A stretch of 64,000 nt of DNA, from contig NZ_JAGYWA010000002.1 of the NCBI RefSeq assembly GCF_018383905.1, positions 431,369-495,368 on the forward strand. The letters run 5' to 3'. Source of the stretch: Flavobacterium branchiicola (GTDB taxonomy: Bacteria > Bacteroidota > Bacteroidia > Flavobacteriales > Flavobacteriaceae). A program made the position numbers and the translations under genes. Numbering within the stretch: the stretch's first letter is position 1; every line of letters begins with the position of its first letter. Positions 37,773-47,128 of the stretch are shown here, piece after piece. Under the pieces are notes generated by a model. The model made no database searches, was not told the DNA's origin, and saw only the letters and a program-made list of their open reading frames with translations.

Positions 37773-38330
37773 TTAGTTTAATTTATACGATACCATTACA
37801 CCACCACGGTAAGGAAGCCATTCTCCACTTTTATTCCAGTGTTGTGCTTTTTCGTATCTTCCAGGAGTTCCGTCATTATAATATCCATGGTAAAAACCTT
37901 GGTGCCATCCGCCGCCTGCAAAAATATCCAATAAGAATTTATCACTCAATTTTACATTGTATCCTACAGTAACTCCTAAGCGATAACCAAAACCATGTTC
38001 GTATCTGTTGCTATCCCAGTAATTCCATTTTTGAATTTCATATATATCCGGACCAGCATGACCACCTACATAAAAACCATTGTATTTTTCTTTGAAATGA
38101 TAACGAACTTCCGGAGTTAATGTGTAAAATTTCATCGGGCTATGACCATTAATTGATTCCCAAAAAGAAGCCATAACATCTACACTAAAAGTAGTTTGTT
38201 TACCAATACTAGTTTCAATTCCTACATTAGGAATAGCAAATAATGCAGTAGCGGCATTAAATTTTACAAAAGTCTGACTTTGTAATTGAATCGAAAAGCA
38301 AAGAACGATTAGGGCAAATATTTTTTTCAT
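37773..38330 (-). CDS. Outer membrane beta-barrel protein (DUF3575-like)
   Basis: A 185-residue exported protein. The signal peptide is MKKIFALIVLCFSIQLQSQ; I start at the ATG at 38330, which begins exactly there. The body is amphipathic strands rich in Gly and aromatics: FSVDVMASFW, FYVGGHAGPDIYEIQ, GVTVGYNVKLSDKFLLDIFAGGG (about 130-152), ending YRGGVMVSYKLN. The DUF3575 family is abundant in Bacteroidota and appears to form small barrels; the role is unknown. It is a single gene convergent with the VF530-type gene (2-bp gap). Confidence 0.85.
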   Translation of the reverse strand: MKKIFALIVLCFSIQLQSQTFVKFNAATALFAIPNVGIETSIGKQTTFSVDVMASFWESINGHSPMKFYTLTPEVRYHFKEKYNGFYVGGHAGPDIYEIQKWNYWDSNRYEHGFGYRLGVTVGYNVKLSDKFLLDIFAGGGWHQGFYHGYYNDGTPGRYEKAQHWNKSGEWLPYRGGVMVSYKLN

Positions 38331-38451
38331 GTTATTTTGTTGACGGCTATAAATTTGTTTCGGGCACAAATATAGCGCAATGCAAGCTTTTCTATTGTTA
38401 ATTACATTTTTTTTAACAAGAATTGAGTTTGCGTAAAAAAAAGGATTTGTT

Positions 38452-39003
38452 CTATTTGTTTAACAATGAATAAATTACTGAATCGAGAAACTTTCCTTCG
38501 TAAAATACGCATTCTTTTAAATGAGCTTCTTTAACAAAACCACATTTTTGTAATACTTTTTCAGAAGCAAAATTTTCAGGATCAATAACAGCTTCAATAG
38601 AATGTAGTTTTAAATCATCAAAACCGTAAGTTATTAATCGCTTAACAGCTTCAGGTATAATTCCTAAACCATGAAATTTTGGATTAAGAATATAGCCAAT
38701 TTCAGCACGATAATTTTCAGGCTGCAATCTGTAATAACCAATAATTCCTAATAATTTATTTGGATCGCTTTTTAGTGATACTCCCCAGTTGATTCCAATA
38801 TTTGTAATGATTTTGTCTTCAATCATTGCAATGTGCTCCAGAGCATCTTCATTGTTTTTTACCAATGGTCTCGGAATATATTTCATAGTTTCCGGATTTG
38901 AGCGTAATTCGAAAACTTCGTTTACATCATCATTAGTAATTCTTCTTAATAGTAAACGTTCCGTTTCAATGGTTGGAAATGGTGTAAAGTTAATTTGTAG
39001 CAT
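38452..39003 (-). CDS. GNAT N-acetyltransferase, RimJ/RimL type
   Basis: A 183-residue acetyltransferase with FPTIETERLLLRRITNDDV at the N-terminus, the core AEIGYILNPKFHGLGIIPEAVKRL (acetyl-CoA binding loop, about 118-142) and VIDPENFASEKVLQKCGFVKE. This matches the RimJ/RimL branch that acetylates ribosomal protein N-termini or small molecules. It lies 12 bp after the epimerase-like gene on the same strand. The substrate is unknown. Confidence 0.92.
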   Translation of the reverse strand: MLQINFTPFPTIETERLLLRRITNDDVNEVFELRSNPETMKYIPRPLVKNNEDALEHIAMIEDKIITNIGINWGVSLKSDPNKLLGIIGYYRLQPENYRAEIGYILNPKFHGLGIIPEAVKRLITYGFDDLKLHSIEAVIDPENFASEKVLQKCGFVKEAHLKECVFYEGKFLDSVIYSLLNK

Positions 39004-39015
39004 ATACTTTTAATA

Positions 39016-39867
39016 TTATAATATTTCTAAACTAAATTTTGAATGAAATGTCTCGTTGGCTTCTAAAATTAAAATACCTTCCTTTTTAAATAAGTCTCCC
39101 GAATTTTCAGCTGTATCTGAATATCCAAACCAAGGTTCAATACAAACAAAAGGAGCCTGATCTTTTGTCCAGATTCCTAAACTCGGAAAATCTTCAAAGT
39201 CTACTTTTATGTAAGGTTTTGAATTCTCAAGTATAGTTAATGAATTTGATTCTAATGTTTTAAAAACAAGAGCGTCGTTTTCGAAAAGTTTATAATTTAA
39301 AGGAACTAAACCTTCTTTAGTTTCTAAAACTTCTGTTTTATTTGAAATTAGGTCGTTTTCCAAAAGATTGAATTTTAAAATTTCTTCTTTTTCGAATCTA
39401 AAAGCATAATTTTCAAAATTTTCAGGTAATGCAATTGCGGGATGAGCACCAATTGAAAAGGGCATTTTACTCTTTCCTTTATTAATTACCTTATATTCTA
39501 TATCTAAAGAGCTGTTTTCGAGTGTGTAAATTAACTTTAATTCAAATTCGAAAGGATACTTTTGCAAAGTTTCAGAATTTGATTGTAAAGAAAAAACCGC
39601 TCTATTTTCAGCTTTTTCTATTAAATGAAACTCCATATCTCTCGCAAAACCATGTCTTGATAACTGATATTCTTTACCATCTATCGTATAAATGTTATTT
39701 TTTAAAGTACCAACAATAGGAAAAAGAATCGGAGAGTGTTTTCCCCAAAAATCAGGGTTTCCTTCCCAAATATATTCTTTGTTTTGATTGTTTTTTAAAG
39801 AGAATAATTCTGCTCCTGCAGATTTTATTGAAACTTGAAGCGTTGAATTTGAAATAATTGTATCCAA
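39016..39867 (-). CDS. Aldose 1-epimerase family protein
   Basis: A 283-residue galactose-mutarotase-like beta-sandwich. It shows IWEGNPDFWGKHSPILFPIVG, SRHGFARDMEF, the catalytic-type His in FSIGAHPAIALP and the end region VCIEPWFGYSDTAEN with its Glu. This is the LacX-like branch of aldose 1-epimerases, thought to act on sugars or hexose 6-phosphates. It is co-oriented with the acetyltransferase downstream (12-bp gap). There is no signal peptide, so it is cytosolic. Confidence 0.92.
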   Translation of the reverse strand: MDTIISNSTLQVSIKSAGAELFSLKNNQNKEYIWEGNPDFWGKHSPILFPIVGTLKNNIYTIDGKEYQLSRHGFARDMEFHLIEKAENRAVFSLQSNSETLQKYPFEFELKLIYTLENSSLDIEYKVINKGKSKMPFSIGAHPAIALPENFENYAFRFEKEEILKFNLLENDLISNKTEVLETKEGLVPLNYKLFENDALVFKTLESNSLTILENSKPYIKVDFEDFPSLGIWTKDQAPFVCIEPWFGYSDTAENSGDLFKKEGILILEANETFHSKFSLEIL

Positions 39868-40054
39868 AATAGTTTAATTGAGAAAAGTTAATTTTAAGAT
39901 TGATGTAAAGATATTTTAATATTCTTTACTTTTTTAAGAAAATTTCCCAATTTATTTAATTGATAAAATTTTGCTAAAATTGAATTTAAGTTTAGATATT
40001 CCTCTGTAAATAGCTTTTTATTTCATTAATTTGCCACCTAAACAGCTAAAAAAT

Positions 40055-42325
40055 ATGAAAAAGCAATCTGTACAAGCCATTTTAACTGCGGCTTTATTTT
40101 TTGGGATTTCTTCTGTCTGGGCACAACAGACTCCGTTGGCAAAGACGGCAAATCCAGTAAACAATTACAATTATCATGATGCCTTTGGTCCTCATTTTTA
40201 CACAAAAAATGGTAGTTCGACGCGTACGGCAAGTGGTCAGCCTGGTGTAGAGTACTGGCAAAACAGAGCCGATTATCAGATTTCGGTAAAATTAAATGCA
40301 GTTACAAATGTGATTACTGGTACTGATGAAATCACATACACAAATAATAGTCCGGATAAATTGGGATTTCTTTGGTTAAATTTAGATCAAAATTTATTCA
40401 AAGCTGATTCAAGAGGAAATGAAATTGTGCCACTAACAGGAAGTCGTAACGGATCTCAGGGTCAGGTTTTTGATGGAGGAAATAAAATAAAATCTGTAAA
40501 AGTAATTTCTACTGGAAAAAACAAAACAGAAGTTGAAGCAAAATATATTGTTACAGATACAAGAATGCAGATTTTTCTTCCGGAAGAATTAGCAGCAAAA
40601 GGAGCTTCTGTAAAAGTAAAAATCGAATTTTCATTTACTGCCCCACTTGAAGGATCGGACAGAATGGGAGTTTTAGATACTAAAAATGGTAAAATTTTTA
40701 CTATTGCACAATGGTATCCACGTATGTGCGTATATGATGATGTGAGAGGTTGGAATACTGCACCATATTTAGGGGCTTCTGAGTTTTATTTAGAATATGG
40801 AGATTTTGATGTTAAGCTTACAGTTCCTGGAAATCATTATGTAGTGGCTTCTGGTGAATTGATGAATAGTCAGAATGTGTTTTCTGCAGATCAGCTTAAA
40901 AAATACAAAGAGGCATCTCAAAGCGATAAAACAGTTATGATTCGCTCTGCCGATGAAGTAGCAGCAACTGTAAATGCTAATGCAGGAACTGAAAAAACAT
41001 GGCATTATAAAATTAAAAATGCGCGCGATTTTTCATGGGCATCATCATCTGCTTTTATTTTAGACGGAGCAAAAATTAACTTGCCAAGCGGAAAAAAATC
41101 ATTAGCATTATCAGCTTATCCTGTTGAAAGTGCAGGAAGAGAGGCTTACGGACGTTCTACAGAATATGTAAAAGCGGCAATTGAGCACTATTCTAAACAA
41201 TGGTTCGAATATCCTTATCCGGCAGCTACCAATGTTGCAGGAAATGAGGGTGGAATGGAATATCCTGGAATTGTTTTTTGTGGATGGGAATCTAAAGGAC
41301 AAGATTTATGGGGAGTTACAGATCATGAGTTTGGACATATTTGGTTTCCAATGATTGTTGGCTCAAACGAACGATTATTTGGATGGATGGATGAAGGATT
41401 CAATACTTTTATTAATTCATTAAGTACAGCGGCATTTAATAATGGTGAGTATAAAGATCAACCTGCAGATTTACATAAAAGTGCAGAGCCTTTTACACGT
41501 CCGGATCTGGAAACTATCATGAGTTCTCCAGATAATATGAAGGAAGCAAATATTGGTATGTTGTGTTATTTTAAACCAAGTGCTGGTCTTGTTATTTTAA
41601 GAGAACAAATCTTAGGAAAAGAACGCTTTGATACTGCTTTTAGAACTTATATCGAACGTTGGGCTTATAAACACCCGCAACCAGACGATTTCTTTAGAAC
41701 TATGGAAAATGTGGCAGGTGAGGATTTAAGTTGGTTCTGGAGAAGTTGGTACGTAAACAACTGGCGTTTTGATCAGGGTGTAAATTCAATTAAATATGTA
41801 AAAAATGACCCTGCAAAAGGAGTGGTAATTAACGTAGAGAATTTTGATAAAATGCCAATGCCAATTGTTTTAGATGTTAAAACAAAAAGCGGAAAAGTTA
41901 CTAGAGTAAATTTACCGGTAGAAATCTGGCAACGTAATAACAATTGGTCTTTTATCCATAATTCTACAGAAGAAATAGAAAGCATAACTATAGATCCGGA
42001 TCATGCATTTCCAGATAATAACGATTCAAATAATGTTTGGACAGCCGGAAAAGGTAAAGTCGAACAAGATGTTATTTTAGATGGATATTTAGGTATTTTT
42101 ACAACATCTAAAGCGCCTTTGAAAATCGAATTTACTGAGAAAAACAGTGTTCTGAGTGCAGAAATAACAAACTATCCAAAGTTTAAATTAAGCCCGGTTG
42201 AAGGAGAAAAGAATACTTTTGAATCTAAAGGAGCAGGTGTGAAATTTAAATTCAACGAAGCAAAAAATGGTTTCGATATGTTTTTTTCAGGAACAGATCA
42301 GATATTACCATTTACCAGAAATTAG
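40055..42325 (+). CDS. Secreted M1-family metallopeptidase
   Basis: A 756-residue zinc aminopeptidase-like protein. I start at the ATG 40055, which gives a clean signal peptide ([24 protein letters not shown] split here by position 1-24). The N-terminal beta domain is followed by the catalytic core with the substrate motif NEGGMEYPG and the zinc site HEFGH, then 18 residues and the third ligand Glu in WMDEGFNTF. It is probably periplasmic or secreted and cleaves N-terminal residues from peptides. There is no T9SS sorting domain at the C-terminus. It stands alone, followed by a terminator. Confidence 0.94.
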   Translation: MKKQSVQAILTAALFFGISSVWAQQTPLAKTANPVNNYNYHDAFGPHFYTKNGSSTRTASGQPGVEYWQNRADYQISVKLNAVTNVITGTDEITYTNNSPDKLGFLWLNLDQNLFKADSRGNEIVPLTGSRNGSQGQVFDGGNKIKSVKVISTGKNKTEVEAKYIVTDTRMQIFLPEELAAKGASVKVKIEFSFTAPLEGSDRMGVLDTKNGKIFTIAQWYPRMCVYDDVRGWNTAPYLGASEFYLEYGDFDVKLTVPGNHYVVASGELMNSQNVFSADQLKKYKEASQSDKTVMIRSADEVAATVNANAGTEKTWHYKIKNARDFSWASSSAFILDGAKINLPSGKKSLALSAYPVESAGREAYGRSTEYVKAAIEHYSKQWFEYPYPAATNVAGNEGGMEYPGIVFCGWESKGQDLWGVTDHEFGHIWFPMIVGSNERLFGWMDEGFNTFINSLSTAAFNNGEYKDQPADLHKSAEPFTRPDLETIMSSPDNMKEANIGMLCYFKPSAGLVILREQILGKERFDTAFRTYIERWAYKHPQPDDFFRTMENVAGEDLSWFWRSWYVNNWRFDQGVNSIKYVKNDPAKGVVINVENFDKMPMPIVLDVKTKSGKVTRVNLPVEIWQRNNNWSFIHNSTEEIESITIDPDHAFPDNNDSNNVWTAGKGKVEQDVILDGYLGIFTTSKAPLKIEFTEKNSVLSAEITNYPKFKLSPVEGEKNTFESKGAGVKFKFNEAKNGFDMFFSGTDQILPFTRN

Positions 42326-42349
42326 TATTTAAGAATATAAATAAACATG

Positions 42350-42385
42350 AAACCCGATAATTACCAAGTAATTATCGGGTTTACT
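42350..42385 (+). terminator. Intrinsic terminator after the M1 peptidase
   Basis: A 15-bp stem AAACCCGATAATTAC (42350-42364) with GTAATTATCGGGTTT (42368-42382), CAA loop. It shares the AAACCCGA..TCGGGTTT ends with the palindrome at 47045. Confidence 0.88.
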
Positions 42386-42387
42386 TT

Positions 42388-42480
42388 TGTTTAATGGTTC
42401 CAAGTTTCAAGTTTCAGGTTTCAAGTTTTCAAAAAAGCCTCAGAACCTAAGCGCCTCAGTATCTTAGAACCTAAAAAAAA
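42388..42480. repeat. Short direct repeats (TTTCAAGTTTCAGG and CTCAGAACCTAAGC types)
   Basis: Tandem CAAGTTTCAAGTTTCAGGTTTCAAG and CCTCAGAACCTAAGCGCCTCAGTATC-like sequence. The same two motifs recur at 45742-45880 and at about 48360-48395. Confidence 0.75.
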
Positions 42481-42522
42481 CAACATTGAATTAAAAAAAT
42501 GTTAGATTTTTAGTTTTTTATA

Positions 42523-42550
42523 TTGTAAATAAAAAAAATGTGTACTTTTG
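42523..42550 (+). promoter_or_regulatory. Promoter of the arginine/proline cluster
   Basis: TTG at 42523-42525, a 17-bp spacer and TACTTTTG at 42543-42550 give a full consensus match. Expected transcript start is about 42555-42558, giving a leader of about 320 nt before the first confident gene at 42879. Confidence 0.7.
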
Positions 42551-42555
42551 CACCA

Positions 42556-42642
42556 ATGAATAAAATAAGTTTACATATAACTTCTTTGTCACGGACAAAC
42601 TCACCTAGTACTTCTCCCGAAGTACGGACACTATCTCTATAG
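42556..42642 (+). CDS. Candidate 28-residue leader peptide of the arg cluster
   Basis: A 29-codon ORF (begins MNKISLHITSLSR, ends EVRTLSL) at the very start of the predicted transcript, so it would be nearly leaderless. It contains two Arg codons, both CGG, a codon that is rare in this AT-rich genome. The second lies at the end of the hairpin 42608-42625. This is suggestive of arginine-sensing attenuation, but short ORFs arise by chance and part of the sequence (CTTCTCCCGAAGT) is a dispersed repeat core. Confidence 0.35.
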   Translation: MNKISLHITSLSRTNSPSTSPEVRTLSL

Positions 42643-42722
42643 TATCCACTGAGTTTTATAGCCGTATATTTATTCATACCCCTTTTTCATTTTGAAATCA
42701 CATAATTTGTCCATTGGACAAA
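42585..42722 (+). promoter_or_regulatory. Structured leader with repeated TTTGTC/GACAAA stems
   Basis: Four hairpins can be drawn: TTTGTC/GACAAA (42585-42590 with 42594-42599), GTACTTC/GAAGTAC (42608-42614 with 42619-42625), ACTAT/ATAGT (42630-42634 with 42639-42643, covering the leader stop codon), and TTTGTCC/GGACAAA (42706-42712 with 42716-42722). The first and fourth stems share the same arms, so either 5' arm could pair with either 3' arm, giving alternative folds. An open frame from TTG 42692 to 42877 also exists here, but I do not support it as a gene. Confidence 0.5.
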
Positions 42723-42878
42723 CATATCCTAAAAGTATTTATTATTTTGTAAATTTTCTGAATCAATGTTTTGATTTTGAGAAAGTTACTTCTATTTTGC
42801 TTAATTTTATTGGATTCAATTCTGGATTTCAAACCAAACAATATGCTTTAATTTTTAACTCTAACTTCAATTATTGAA

Positions 42879-43514
42879 ATGAAGATCTCTATTGTTGTTA
42901 CCCAGGAAGAACACTTCAAATTCGCACAGGAAATTTGCGATACGATAGAATCATCTGCCTTGTTAAGAGGTACGGGGATTGCTAAAAGAACTCCTGAGTA
43001 TATTCAGAAAAAAATGTCGAATGGTGATGCGATGATTGCTCTGGCAGATGGAAAATTTGCAGGTTTTTGTTATATCGAAAGCTGGCAGCACGGAAAATTC
43101 GTGGCACATTCAGGCTTAATTGTACACCCGGACTACAGAAGTTTAGGTCTGGCAAAAAAGATAAAATCAAAGGTTTTTGATTATTCTTTAGAAAGATACC
43201 CAGATGCCAAAATATTTGGTATTACAACTGGTTTGGCGGTAATGAAAATCAATTCTGATTTAGGTTACAAACCAGTGCCTTTCTCAGAACTAACAACCGA
43301 TCCAAGCTTTTGGGCAGGCTGTAAAACCTGTACCAACTTTCAGATTTTGCAAAGCAAAGAAAATAAAATGTGCCTTTGTACAGGAATGTTGTATGATCCA
43401 AAAGAAAAACAAAAAAATCCGCCTAAACATCCTTTTAATGAGGTTGTTTTAAGCAGACTAAAAAAAATCAAACAAGCATTATTTTTAAATAAAATAGTGT
43501 CATTATTTGTTTAA
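42879..43514 (+). CDS. GNAT acetyltransferase heading the arginine cluster
   Basis: A 211-residue acyltransferase. The GNAT fold shows DAMIALADGKFAGFCYIESW (about 49-68), the acyl-CoA binding loop VHPDYRSLGLAKKIKSKV (about 86-104) and NSDLGYKPVPF. A Cys-rich segment (CKTCTNF, then CLCTG, about 146-172) is characteristic of this group. It occupies the place of an N-acylglutamate synthase at the head of a cluster that lacks argA and argJ, so it probably acetylates or succinylates glutamate as the first step. The function is inferred from context. It is 64 bp upstream of argG. Confidence 0.85.
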   Translation: MKISIVVTQEEHFKFAQEICDTIESSALLRGTGIAKRTPEYIQKKMSNGDAMIALADGKFAGFCYIESWQHGKFVAHSGLIVHPDYRSLGLAKKIKSKVFDYSLERYPDAKIFGITTGLAVMKINSDLGYKPVPFSELTTDPSFWAGCKTCTNFQILQSKENKMCLCTGMLYDPKEKQKNPPKHPFNEVVLSRLKKIKQALFLNKIVSLFV

Positions 43515-43578
43515 GTAAAATCAAGTAGAGAAAATCTCAAACTGCTACATACGAAAGTATTAGCCTAAATTATAAAAA

Positions 43579-44772
43579 ATGAAAAAAGTAGTATTAGCTT
43601 ATAGCGGAGGATTAGATACCTCGTATTGTTTGAAATATTTAAAAAATGAAAAAGGATACGAAGTTCACACTGTTCTTGTAGATACGGGAGGATTCGACGC
43701 AGAAGAATTATCAGCCATTGAAAAAAGAGCTTACGAGTTAGGAAGTGCACAGCACGCCAACCTTACAATCGTAGATAAATATTATGATAAAGCTATAAAA
43801 TATTTGATATTCGGTAACGTATTAAAAAACAATACTTATCCATTATCAGTAAGTGCAGAGCGTGTTTTCCAGGCAATTGAAGCAATTAAATATGCTAAAA
43901 AAGTAGGGGCAAGCGCCATCGCACACGGAAGTACAGGTGCTGGAAATGACCAAATCCGTTTCGATTTGATTTTCCAGACTATCGCTCCGGAAATCGAAAT
44001 TATTACACCAATTAGAGATTTAAAACTTTCAAGACAAGAAGAAGTAGATTATTTGGCTCAAAATGGAGTTCACTATTCTTGGGAAAAAGCACAATATTCT
44101 ATCAATAAAGGACTTTGGGGAACAAGTGTTGGAGGAAAAGAAACCTTAACTTCAGGGCAGCCATTACCAAGTGAAGCTTATCCTTCACAGTTGCAAAAAG
44201 AAGGTGAAGAAAAAGTAACACTTCATTTTGAGCAAGGAGAATTAGTTGGAATCAACGGAAAAACAGATAAACCTTCAAACAATATTGTAGCGCTTGAGAA
44301 ATTGGCAAACGCTTACGCAATTGGAAGAGATATTCACGTTGGAGATACTATTATCGGAATTAAAGGAAGAGTTGGTTTTGAAGCAGCGGCTCCGTTAATT
44401 ATCATTAAAGCACATCATTTATTAGAGAAACACACTCTAGGAAAATGGCAGCAATACTGGAAAGAACAACTAGGAAACTGGTACGGAATGTTATTTCACG
44501 AAGGTCAGTTTTTAGATCCTGTTATGAGAAACATCGAAACGTTCTTGCAAGACACTCAAAAAACAGTAAATGGAACAGTAACGGTTTCATTAAAACCATA
44601 TCATTTTTCGCTTGACGGAATCGAATCTGAAAATGATTTGATGAACACTGGTTTCGGTCAGTATGGCGAAATGAACAATGCTTGGACATCTGACGATGCA
44701 AAAGGATTTATTAAGATTTTAGGAAATGCTCAGAATATCTTTTCATCTGTAAACAAATTAGATCATGATTAA
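43579..44772 (+). CDS. argG: Argininosuccinate synthase
   Basis: A 397-residue ATP pyrophosphatase-fold enzyme joining citrulline and aspartate. The PP-loop AYSGGLDTSYCLKYL is at the N-terminus; HGSTGAGNDQIRFDL (about 114-128) and SINKGLWGTSVGGKET line the active site. The length fits the shorter bacterial form. argC begins 8 bp before its end, so translation of the two is coupled. Confidence 0.97.
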   Translation: MKKVVLAYSGGLDTSYCLKYLKNEKGYEVHTVLVDTGGFDAEELSAIEKRAYELGSAQHANLTIVDKYYDKAIKYLIFGNVLKNNTYPLSVSAERVFQAIEAIKYAKKVGASAIAHGSTGAGNDQIRFDLIFQTIAPEIEIITPIRDLKLSRQEEVDYLAQNGVHYSWEKAQYSINKGLWGTSVGGKETLTSGQPLPSEAYPSQLQKEGEEKVTLHFEQGELVGINGKTDKPSNNIVALEKLANAYAIGRDIHVGDTIIGIKGRVGFEAAAPLIIIKAHHLLEKHTLGKWQQYWKEQLGNWYGMLFHEGQFLDPVMRNIETFLQDTQKTVNGTVTVSLKPYHFSLDGIESENDLMNTGFGQYGEMNNAWTSDDAKGFIKILGNAQNIFSSVNKLDHD

Positions 44773-45742
44773 TGTCGGAATTATTGGTGGTTCAGGCTAC
44801 ACAGCCGGAGAACTTATCAGAATTTTAATGTATCATCCAAAAGTAAACATCGATTTTGTTTACAGTACAACAAACGCCGGAAAACCACTTTCTGTAGCGC
44901 ACCAAGATTTGATGGGCGATATTGAGATGAATTTCACAGCCGAAATCAATCCAAATGTGAATGTTGTTTTCTTATGTTTAGGACACGGAAAATCGATTTC
45001 ATTTTTGAGAGAAAATCAGTTTGCAAGTCATACTAAAATCATTGATTTAGGAAATGATTTCAGATTGAATGCAGCTGCGCATTTCGAAGGAAAAGATTTC
45101 GTTTACGGATTGCCTGAAATCAATAAAGCTGAAATCAAAAAAGCAGATTACATCGCCAATCCGGGTTGTTTTGCAACTGCTATTCAGTTGGCTTTGTTAC
45201 CTTTAGCAGAACACAATTTGTTGAATAATGATGTTCATATTAATGCAACAACAGGAAGTACAGGAGCAGGAGTAAGTCTTTCTGAAACTTCTCATTTCAG
45301 TTGGAGAAACAACAATATGTCGCATTACAAAGCTTTTGAACACCAGCATTTAGGTGAAATTTCAGAAAGTCTGGTTCAGTTACAGGATGATTTTGACAGC
45401 GAATTGCTTTTTATTCCGAACAGAGGAGATTTTCCAAGAGGAATTTTCGCAACTTTATATACAACATCCGATGAAAGTCTGGAAAATTTAGTTGCTAAAT
45501 ATCAGGAATTCTATAAAAATGAGCCTTTCGTAACGGTTACAATAACCAACATCAACATGAAGCAAGTGGTGCAAACGAACAAATGTATCATTAGTTTATT
45601 GAAAAAAGGAAACCGGGTTCTCATAACATCAATTATAGATAACTTAACCAAAGGTGCTTCAGGACAAGCAATTCAAAACATGAATTTGATGTTCGGATTA
45701 GAAGAAACCACAGGTTTACATTTGAAACCAAGCGGATTTTAA
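44765..45742 (+). CDS. argC: N-acetyl-gamma-glutamyl-phosphate reductase
   Basis: A 325-residue dehydrogenase reducing N-acylglutamyl phosphate to the semialdehyde. NAD(P) motif GIIGGSGYTAGELIRIL is at residues 5-21. The catalytic Cys is in YIANPGCFATAIQLAL (about 134-149), and the His in HQHLGEI. The substrate may be acetylated or succinylated depending on the head enzyme. It overlaps argG by 8 bp and is followed by a 148-bp spacer full of repeats. Confidence 0.97.
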   Translation: MINVGIIGGSGYTAGELIRILMYHPKVNIDFVYSTTNAGKPLSVAHQDLMGDIEMNFTAEINPNVNVVFLCLGHGKSISFLRENQFASHTKIIDLGNDFRLNAAAHFEGKDFVYGLPEINKAEIKKADYIANPGCFATAIQLALLPLAEHNLLNNDVHINATTGSTGAGVSLSETSHFSWRNNNMSHYKAFEHQHLGEISESLVQLQDDFDSELLFIPNRGDFPRGIFATLYTTSDESLENLVAKYQEFYKNEPFVTVTITNINMKQVVQTNKCIISLLKKGNRVLITSIIDNLTKGASGQAIQNMNLMFGLEETTGLHLKPSGF

Positions 45743-45890
45743 TTTTTTAGTTTCAAGTTTAAAGTTTCAGGTTTCACGTTCTGTAGGCAACCTGAAAAAA
45801 TATAAAGAAACATAAACTAGTTTCAAGTTTAAAGTTTCACGTTGCAAGTTAACTTGAAACCTGAAACCTGAAACAAAACAAACAAAAAAC
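45743..45890. repeat. Direct-repeat spacer between argC and argD
   Basis: Several copies of AGTTTCAAGTTTAAAGTTTCA and AGGTTTCACGTT-like sequence, including one inverted stretch (CTTGAAACCTGAAACCTGAA). Same family as 42388-42430. Confidence 0.8.
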
Positions 45891-47030
45891 ATGAACTTAT
45901 TCAACGTTTACCCATTATACGATATTACTCCGGTAAAAGCAATTGATTGTACAATTATTGACGACAAAGGAGTAGAATATTTAGATTTATACAGCGGGCA
46001 TGGTGTGATTTCTATTGGACACACACAGCCGGATTATGTAGCAAAACTTAAAAATCAAATAGACCATTTAGGCTTTTATTCGAATGCGATTCAGAATCCT
46101 TTGCAGGTTGAGTTGGCACAGAAATTAGGAAAACTTTCAGGATTAGAAGATTATGAATTGTTTTTGTGCAGTTCTGGCGCTGAAGCAAACGAAAATGCAT
46201 TAAAATTAGCTTCTTTCCATAACGGAAAATCAAGAGTTGTGGCTTTTCATAATTCTTTCCACGGAAGAACTTCTGCAGCAGTTGCTGTAACTGATAATAA
46301 AAAGATTGTTGCACCAATAAATGCGCAACAAGAAGTAACATTTTTGCCTTTAAACCAAATCGAATTGGTTGAAGCTGAATTAGCAAAAGGAGATGTTACA
46401 GCTGTAATTATTGAAGGAATTCAAGGAGTTGGAGGTTTAGACCAAGGAACAACGGAGTTTTTTCAAGCTTTAGAAAAAGCATGTAAAACACACGAAGTGG
46501 TTTTAATCTTAGACGAAGTACAGTCAGGATACGGAAGAAGCGGGAAATTCTTCGCTTTCCAACATCACGGAATCAACGCTGATATTATTTCAGTTGCAAA
46601 AGGAATGGGGAATGGTTTTCCAGTTGGAGCGATTTTGATTTCTCCAAAATTCGAAGCAAGTTTCGGATTGTTAGGAACTACTTTCGGCGGAAGCCATTTG
46701 TCTTGTGCAGCATCAATTGCAGTTTTAGATGTAATTGAAAAGCTTGATCTACAGAAGAATGTAAATGAAGTTTACGAATATTTCTTAGAAAAAATCAAAG
46801 AAGTGGAAGGAATTAAACAAGTAAAGGGAAAAGGCTTGATGCTTGGAGTGGAGTTTGATTTTGATGTAGCGGCTTTAAGAAAGAAATTAATTATCGAAAA
46901 ACACATTTTTACAGGAAGCGCAAACAATAAAAATCTATTGAGAATTTTACCGCCGTTGACAGTGAAAAAAGCTGATATCGATACGTTTGTAAAAGCTTTG
47001 AAAGAGAGTTTACAAGAATTAAAAAACTAA
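45891..47030 (+). CDS. argD: Acetylornithine (or succinylornithine) aminotransferase
   Basis: A 379-residue class-III PLP aminotransferase. Key motifs: LDLYSGHGVISIGH, CSSGAEANENALKLA, FHNSFHGRTSAA, LILDEVQSGYGRSGKF with the PLP Asp, and the Schiff-base Lys in ISVAKGMGNGFPVGA (about residue 239). It transfers an amino group to N-acylglutamate semialdehyde to make N-acylornithine. Its place between argC and proA fits, and the symbol follows the common flavobacterial name. Confidence 0.95.
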   Translation: MNLFNVYPLYDITPVKAIDCTIIDDKGVEYLDLYSGHGVISIGHTQPDYVAKLKNQIDHLGFYSNAIQNPLQVELAQKLGKLSGLEDYELFLCSSGAEANENALKLASFHNGKSRVVAFHNSFHGRTSAAVAVTDNKKIVAPINAQQEVTFLPLNQIELVEAELAKGDVTAVIIEGIQGVGGLDQGTTEFFQALEKACKTHEVVLILDEVQSGYGRSGKFFAFQHHGINADIISVAKGMGNGFPVGAILISPKFEASFGLLGTTFGGSHLSCAASIAVLDVIEKLDLQKNVNEVYEYFLEKIKEVEGIKQVKGKGLMLGVEFDFDVAALRKKLIIEKHIFTGSANNKNLLRILPPLTVKKADIDTFVKALKESLQELKN

Positions 47031-47044
47031 TTATTACCAATATG

Positions 47045-47077
47045 AAACCCGACAGGTTTTAAAAACCTGTCGGGTTT
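47045..47077. repeat. Palindrome AAACCCGACAGGTTTT
   Basis: Perfect 16-bp arms (47045-47060 and 47062-47077) around one central base. It shares the core AGGTTTTnAAAACCT with the copies near 26795 and 26871, and its outer part with the terminator at 42350. Confidence 0.88.
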
Positions 47078-47128
47078 AGAACACAAAGTTTAGCTTTGAT
47101 TCAACCAAAAAAACAACCAACTAGAATT

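Noticed and set aside
42692..42877. Open frame of 61 codons before the arginine-cluster GNAT gene
   Set aside because: It needs a TTG start, has no recognisable family or RBS, and overlaps the TTTGTCC/GGACAAA leader hairpin, so I treat it as leader sequence.
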